The translations under genes and the position numbers were made by a program. The notes beneath the pieces are model-generated. The model had not been told where the DNA came from and searched no databases. It worked only from the letters and a program-made list of their open reading frames with translations. Positions 47,001 to 53,000 of a DNA stretch of 64,000 nt are shown one piece after another (within the stretch, counting starts at the first letter, position 1; each line of letters starts with the position of its first letter). Origin of the DNA: Watersipora subatra. Taxonomy: Eukaryota; Bryozoa; Gymnolaemata; Cheilostomatida; Watersiporidae. The DNA is taken from positions 60,606,228 to 60,670,227 of the forward strand of contig NC_088716.1 of NCBI RefSeq assembly GCF_963576615.1. Reading direction: 5' to 3'.

Positions 47001-50000
47001 AAGCCTAAAGTACTGTAGATTGTAATGTAGTTTATTCACTGACGGAAACACACAACTTGAACTGAAGATGTGGTTGGTATTTATATGGAACCAAAAGTAG
47101 CTTTATAAATAGTAGCTTGGTATATGGTAAAAATACAATAGAGCGCTATATGGCTATCTTGCTTCAGATGTAAACAGGATTGTTATAAGCAAAAGGATTA
47201 CTATAGCCATAAACTATTATCTCATAATTGTCACAATCTCTTATAGCTCAATAGCCATAACAGTAGTATTAATTCATAATAAAATGTACATATCTAGCTT
47301 TAATCACGATAAGGTTACCGTAGATAAGCTAATACAGATAAGAATGGCTTGGCCTTGTGGTTAGTTGCACGGGACTGCATGCTTGTAATTGCAATCATTG
47401 TGTGTTCAACTCCAGTGCTGTAGGCGTTTATCATCGCACACTTTTAACCAACCATAGCTGGACACAGTGGCAAATAAAAAACAAAACATTGATATTTGTA
47501 TAGGTTTAGGTATATGGCATCGATCATATTTGATATGATCGATGCCATATACATGTATATATGGCATTGACTTATATATATGGCACCAATCATATCATCG
47601 CTCTTCCATTATTCAATTTTGGCCTGACGAGCGACAAGATGTAAAGCTGCATTGTATATATATTTATATATATATATTGTATAATTATATTTATATATAT
47701 ACTGTTTGTAGCTATGCATATATAATGGAATCAACTTCACTCAAGTATGAACTGACAAAGAATTGTTCTCTCATTCAGATTGGAGGAGAACTTAACTCCA
47801 TCATGTACAGCATAGCACTACCTAAACGTAAGCAGCTTACTTATGTAGTGCGCCTCCACAGACTATTATTAGTTTTTATTTGATCCTGAGATTACTATAA
47901 AGGAAAGACAAACATGTCTGAAACTTTTATAGAATTTAAATATTATTTTTGAGTAGCCATCAGGCATAATTTCAGTAGATGTACTTGCAACAATAAGCGA
48001 TGCATTAAAGAGGTCACGTAAAATCCGTTTAAAAACTGCAGCTAGTGCTTATAGACAATATTAATTCTAGTGTAAACATAAGATGTTATGAAAAAATAAA
48101 GACACAGTATAGATATCAGATACTACCATGGAGGTACTAAGCGCTGTCATAGAGATATTAGACGCTGCCATAGAGAAGTTAGACACTATCATAAAAATAT
48201 TAGAACTAATTATAGAAATAATGGAGACTACCCAAAGTAAATTAGACACTGCTATTGAGATATTAGATACTGTCATAAATTTATTAAGCACAATGCTATA
48301 GAAATATTAAAACACATACAAATATTAGACAATGCTGTAGAGGTATTAGACACTGTCATATAGGTATTAGACACTGTCATATAGGTATTAGACACTGCCA
48401 CAGAAATATTAGAACTCATCACAGGAATATTAGACATTACCATATATAGGTTAGACACTGTGAAGCAAGCATTGATACATCTGATGCAAGTCAGCCGCTA
48501 TTATATATGATTTCCTAGTGTATTAAATAGAGAGTGTTTGCTGCAGACTCACCCTATACCAACCACATCTCTGATACCATATTGAAACTCAAGGAAAATC
48601 AGATCATTCTTAATCTGTACAACAAGTGGTGGCAAGTAAGTGACCCATTCCTTTTCTCAATCTAACCTTGCATTGCCATTGCTGTCGCAGCTTGCATGAT
48701 GACTCTCACCCCATAGCTAGCCAATTAAATATGTACTTTGAAAGTCTAAAATTAATTGAAAAAGGACAAACTCACATCCATGATATTGATCACAAATACA
48801 GATTCTTATACCTCTATTAAAGTCAGCCGTGATTAGAATATAATATGCATATGAGTTAGTCAGAGGTTTTTGAATAAGCTTTGCACTGTTTTGAGTACAG
48901 CTGCACCTTAGTAATGACTGCAAGAAACCTGTGTATTCTGTACGCCAGTTATATTTCTGCTTACCTTAATTAGTGTCGCACTACTACTGCATTGTCTTTG
49001 CATCTTGGTTATTGAGGTGATGACTGTAGTGGGATTGCACTACTACTGCATTGTCTTTGCATCTTGGTAATTGAGGTGATGACTGTAGCGAGATTGCACT
49101 ACTACTGCATTGTCTTTACATTTTGGTTATTGAGGTGATGACTGTAGTGGGATTGCACTACTACTGCATTGTCTTTGCATCTTGGTTATTGAGGTGATGA
49201 CTGTAGTGAGATTGCACTACTACTGCATTGTCTTTGCATCTTGGTTATTGAGGTGATGACTGTAGTGAGATTGCACTATTACTGCATTGTTTTTGCATCT
49301 TGGTAATTGAGGTGATGACTGTAGCGAGATTGCACTACTACTGCATTGTCTTTGCACTTTGGTTATTGAGGTGATGACTGTAGCGAGATTGCACTACTAC
49401 TGCATTGTCTTTGCATTTTGGTTATTAAGGTGATGACTGTAGTGGGATTGCACTACTACTGCATTGTCTTTGCATCTTGGTTATTGAGGTGATGACTGTA
49501 GTGAGATTGCACTACTACTGCATTGTCTTTGCATCTTGGTTATTGAGGTGATGACTGTAGTGAGATTGCACTATTACTGCATTGTCTTTGCATCTTGGTA
49601 ATTGAGGTGATGACTGTAATTGAGGTGATGACTGTAGCGAGATTGCATTACTACTGCATTGTCTTTGCATTTTGGTTATTGAGGTGATGACTGTAGCGAG
49701 ATTGCACCGTTATTGCATTTTTTACATCTTGTATTTGTGTTGAACCATGCCGTGATCCAGGTGTTTGGGTACTAAACGCTTCCTTGTCAAGAAGTTGCTA
49801 TATAGTAGAACTGGCCCCTTCACATTCTTATTACGATATTCAAATACAATGGACTTGTACTGCGATATATTACTGTACAAGTGTACATGTATATGCATAT
49901 TCAGGTCAACCAAATCTACTCAGTATTTTGGGTTGAAACGCAAGGAATTCCCGAACTAGTCATATATTTTTGTGACCATTTTTATTTATACTTTAACAAC

Positions 50001-53000
50001 TCTAAATATCAGTCAGATATCTGGCTGCTCTACAAGTCAGTCAGCTGATGCTATCTATCTAGACCTCTAGAAAACTCAAGCTGCTGCAACTGTATCCGGA
50101 AAACTTGCAAGTTTTACAGCCATTAACTAAAAACATTTACTAATTTTTAGAGAGAGGTTATTAATAGTGATGCAATTTATCAAATAATTAAAATAAGAAA
50201 AAACAGCAATAAAGATAATCAAAAGCCTTCAAGTTTGCTGCCAATGATTAGCGTGCTAGAAGAAGCTTCCAGAAGATGAACCTTATTAAGTCTAGCAGAA
50301 ATTTCTCTACTTTTTATGATAGCAAACCTTCAATTAAAAGCTGATAGCATGTTCAAAATAGGTCAACTTTTTGACGCTTTGATTAGCTAGTTTTAATTCT
50401 TATTTTCTTTTCATAAATAAGTTTATCTTTCTTTTTATATGCTCTACCATAGTTATGTTTTTGTTTGTCTCAGGTCAACAACAACTCATGTACAAAATAG
50501 GTCAACTTTTTGACGCTCTGATTAGCTAGTTTTAATTCTTATTTTCTTTTCATAAATAAGTTTATCTTTCTTTTTATATGCTCTACCATAATTATGTTTG
50601 TGTTTGTCTCAGGTCAACAACAACCCATGTACCGACCAGAACAAAGGACCTTCAGGAATAGAATCCAACCAGTTGGGTTTACCAAACTTTGTTGGAGTCT
50701 TCTTAGTTCTTGGTCTTTTGTTGGCTGTTGCTTTCATCTTACTGATAATAGAGATGATCTGCGGAGCGCGTAAGGCCAGTCGGGAGAGTCAGGTAATATA
50801 ACTTTATAAGCCAGCCATTGGAAACAAAGCAACCATGAGTGTTTTTAAAGTTCGCTAGAAAGTAAAAACTTTTTTACTAACAAAGGTCTTTTTCACAAAA
50901 GTTAGTTTGAAGTAATATGTGTATCGCTTGTTTAACTCAAATCTTGATCTCGTGATGCCACAGACATAGTTAGATGTGCCAGATTAAGATAGAGTGTGAC
51001 CTAAAGATGTCTATGTGAGTAGAGCTAGATCCTAAGAGTCTCATTAGAAATGGCCAGAGCTGTGGGTGCTATACGGCTCCGGAAATGTCAAAATGGATCA
51101 GGCGGAGCTAATAGTTTGTACTCTTGCTACTAAATACTTAGAAGATAAGATACAAAGCTACCAAGTAGTGAAAACACTCAATTCCCAGTTGAAAATTTTT
51201 TGGAACAAGATAAAATCTAGAGTAATGCTTTTACTATTGAATTAGTAGACTGCTGCAAATTATCTTGTTATTACTTGATATTATTACTACAAATTACCAA
51301 TCTTAGGCTATTGGCAATGATTTCATTTTAAACAAAAATGTTTTTCAAGATACTCCATACAATAATCATGGAATAAAAAAAGCAACAGTTAGTCAATAAA
51401 ATCAAATAAATAGTTTGACAAACAGTGTTTAAATACCTTTGTATGGAGAATGGATATTAGGTGGAAGATTGTTAAAGGAGCTAACAATGATATTTCCAAA
51501 ATAATTGTTAGATGTAGCAATTTGTTCATATCCCGTAGGTTGAAATGAATTAAAAACATGTAATTGTCAAGCAAAAATGAGAACACAACCCATGAAGTAT
51601 CTTGAAACATTTAACTGATGTAAAATCAACACTTAGCATAGGTAAAGTAAGAAAGTGCAAAAATTTGAAAAGATCATTCATTTGAATAAGATGCACTGGA
51701 ATATGATGTAAATTTGCAGTTAGTCAGAATGCTTCTTTTTTAACAAAAATAAATTATTAGTGATATATCTTGGAGCTAGATTACAATAAATATGTTTACC
51801 ATAAATAATAGGACAAAAGATAAACTGGTAATAAAATACAATAACAGATTTTGAGTTTATGTATGGCCTGCAGAATTGGAACCGAGTCAGTGACCTAGTG
51901 ACCTTAATATAAATATTGTTGACATAATTACTCCAAGGAAGTCTACATGTATATTCATGAATTGGCTACTTCTATGAGTAGCTAGTTTTTATGAAAATAG
52001 ATGAGCGTGTGTGAGGAATTTCTGCACAATCTCAAGTTTGCGGCTCGAGGCTGCTGCAAGAAGCATGACCAAAAACCAGCTAAATGGCAACGGGAAGTGA
52101 GGGGCCACGAAGAAGTTTGTGAAGAAAACTTCTATGGTTCTCTTGACCGGCTTTCATTGAGTATTGGTAAGAAAAGTGTTATGGCTTCTCTCAAAGAGAT
52201 GAAGGTCTGTCAACAGCCCAATCATACGATGTAGGCTATTATTTTCTTCCAGCTCACTAGTCTAGGCAATCATTAAAATAAATCAACGGATGTAGGCTAT
52301 GCTTTGCCCGAGTTCTAAAAAGATCAGCGGATGAGAGTTAAAACACTGTCAAAAAAATCTTTCTAGAAATCTACCTGCTAAAATTCAAACACTCCACTTT
52401 TGGACTTACGTTAGACTGTGTTCTAGACAAGTCCTCAGTCTTGTCATCTCACAAGGTTTTCTGTTAAAATTTTAATAAATATTTACACATGACTACCCTA
52501 GGACACTTATGTATTCGCGGCATCTAACTTTCGCGTTTTCGCGGTGTAATCCTCTCGCGAAAATTTAATGAGCGAAACTAAACTATCATAACCAACGAGC
52601 GAAAACGCGAAGTTAAATAGCTTTGTTCATTGATATCCACAATAAAATCGTAATATTAGAAATGCAGGCAACTTTCGTCTGTGGTTAGGATAAATGGGAA
52701 ATTTCTGGTAAACTCATTATAGCTAATACACCAACTGAGCAGCATGGCAAAGCAATATCAGTTTAGTCACCGAATTTGTAACTGATGAGGATGAAAGTCT
52801 GGTAGGTGAAGTCGTAAAATTGAAGAATAATTATTGCAGTGATGAATTTTATTACCATCCAAAAACAATATCAACCCTCATCAGGTCCAACCACATTATC
52901 TCTTTCACTGCCAATCATGTACAAATTGGTTACCGGCCTAGTGCCAGCCATTTTACCGAAATTGCCGATATTGCTTCATGATATGTATACAGTATTTTTC

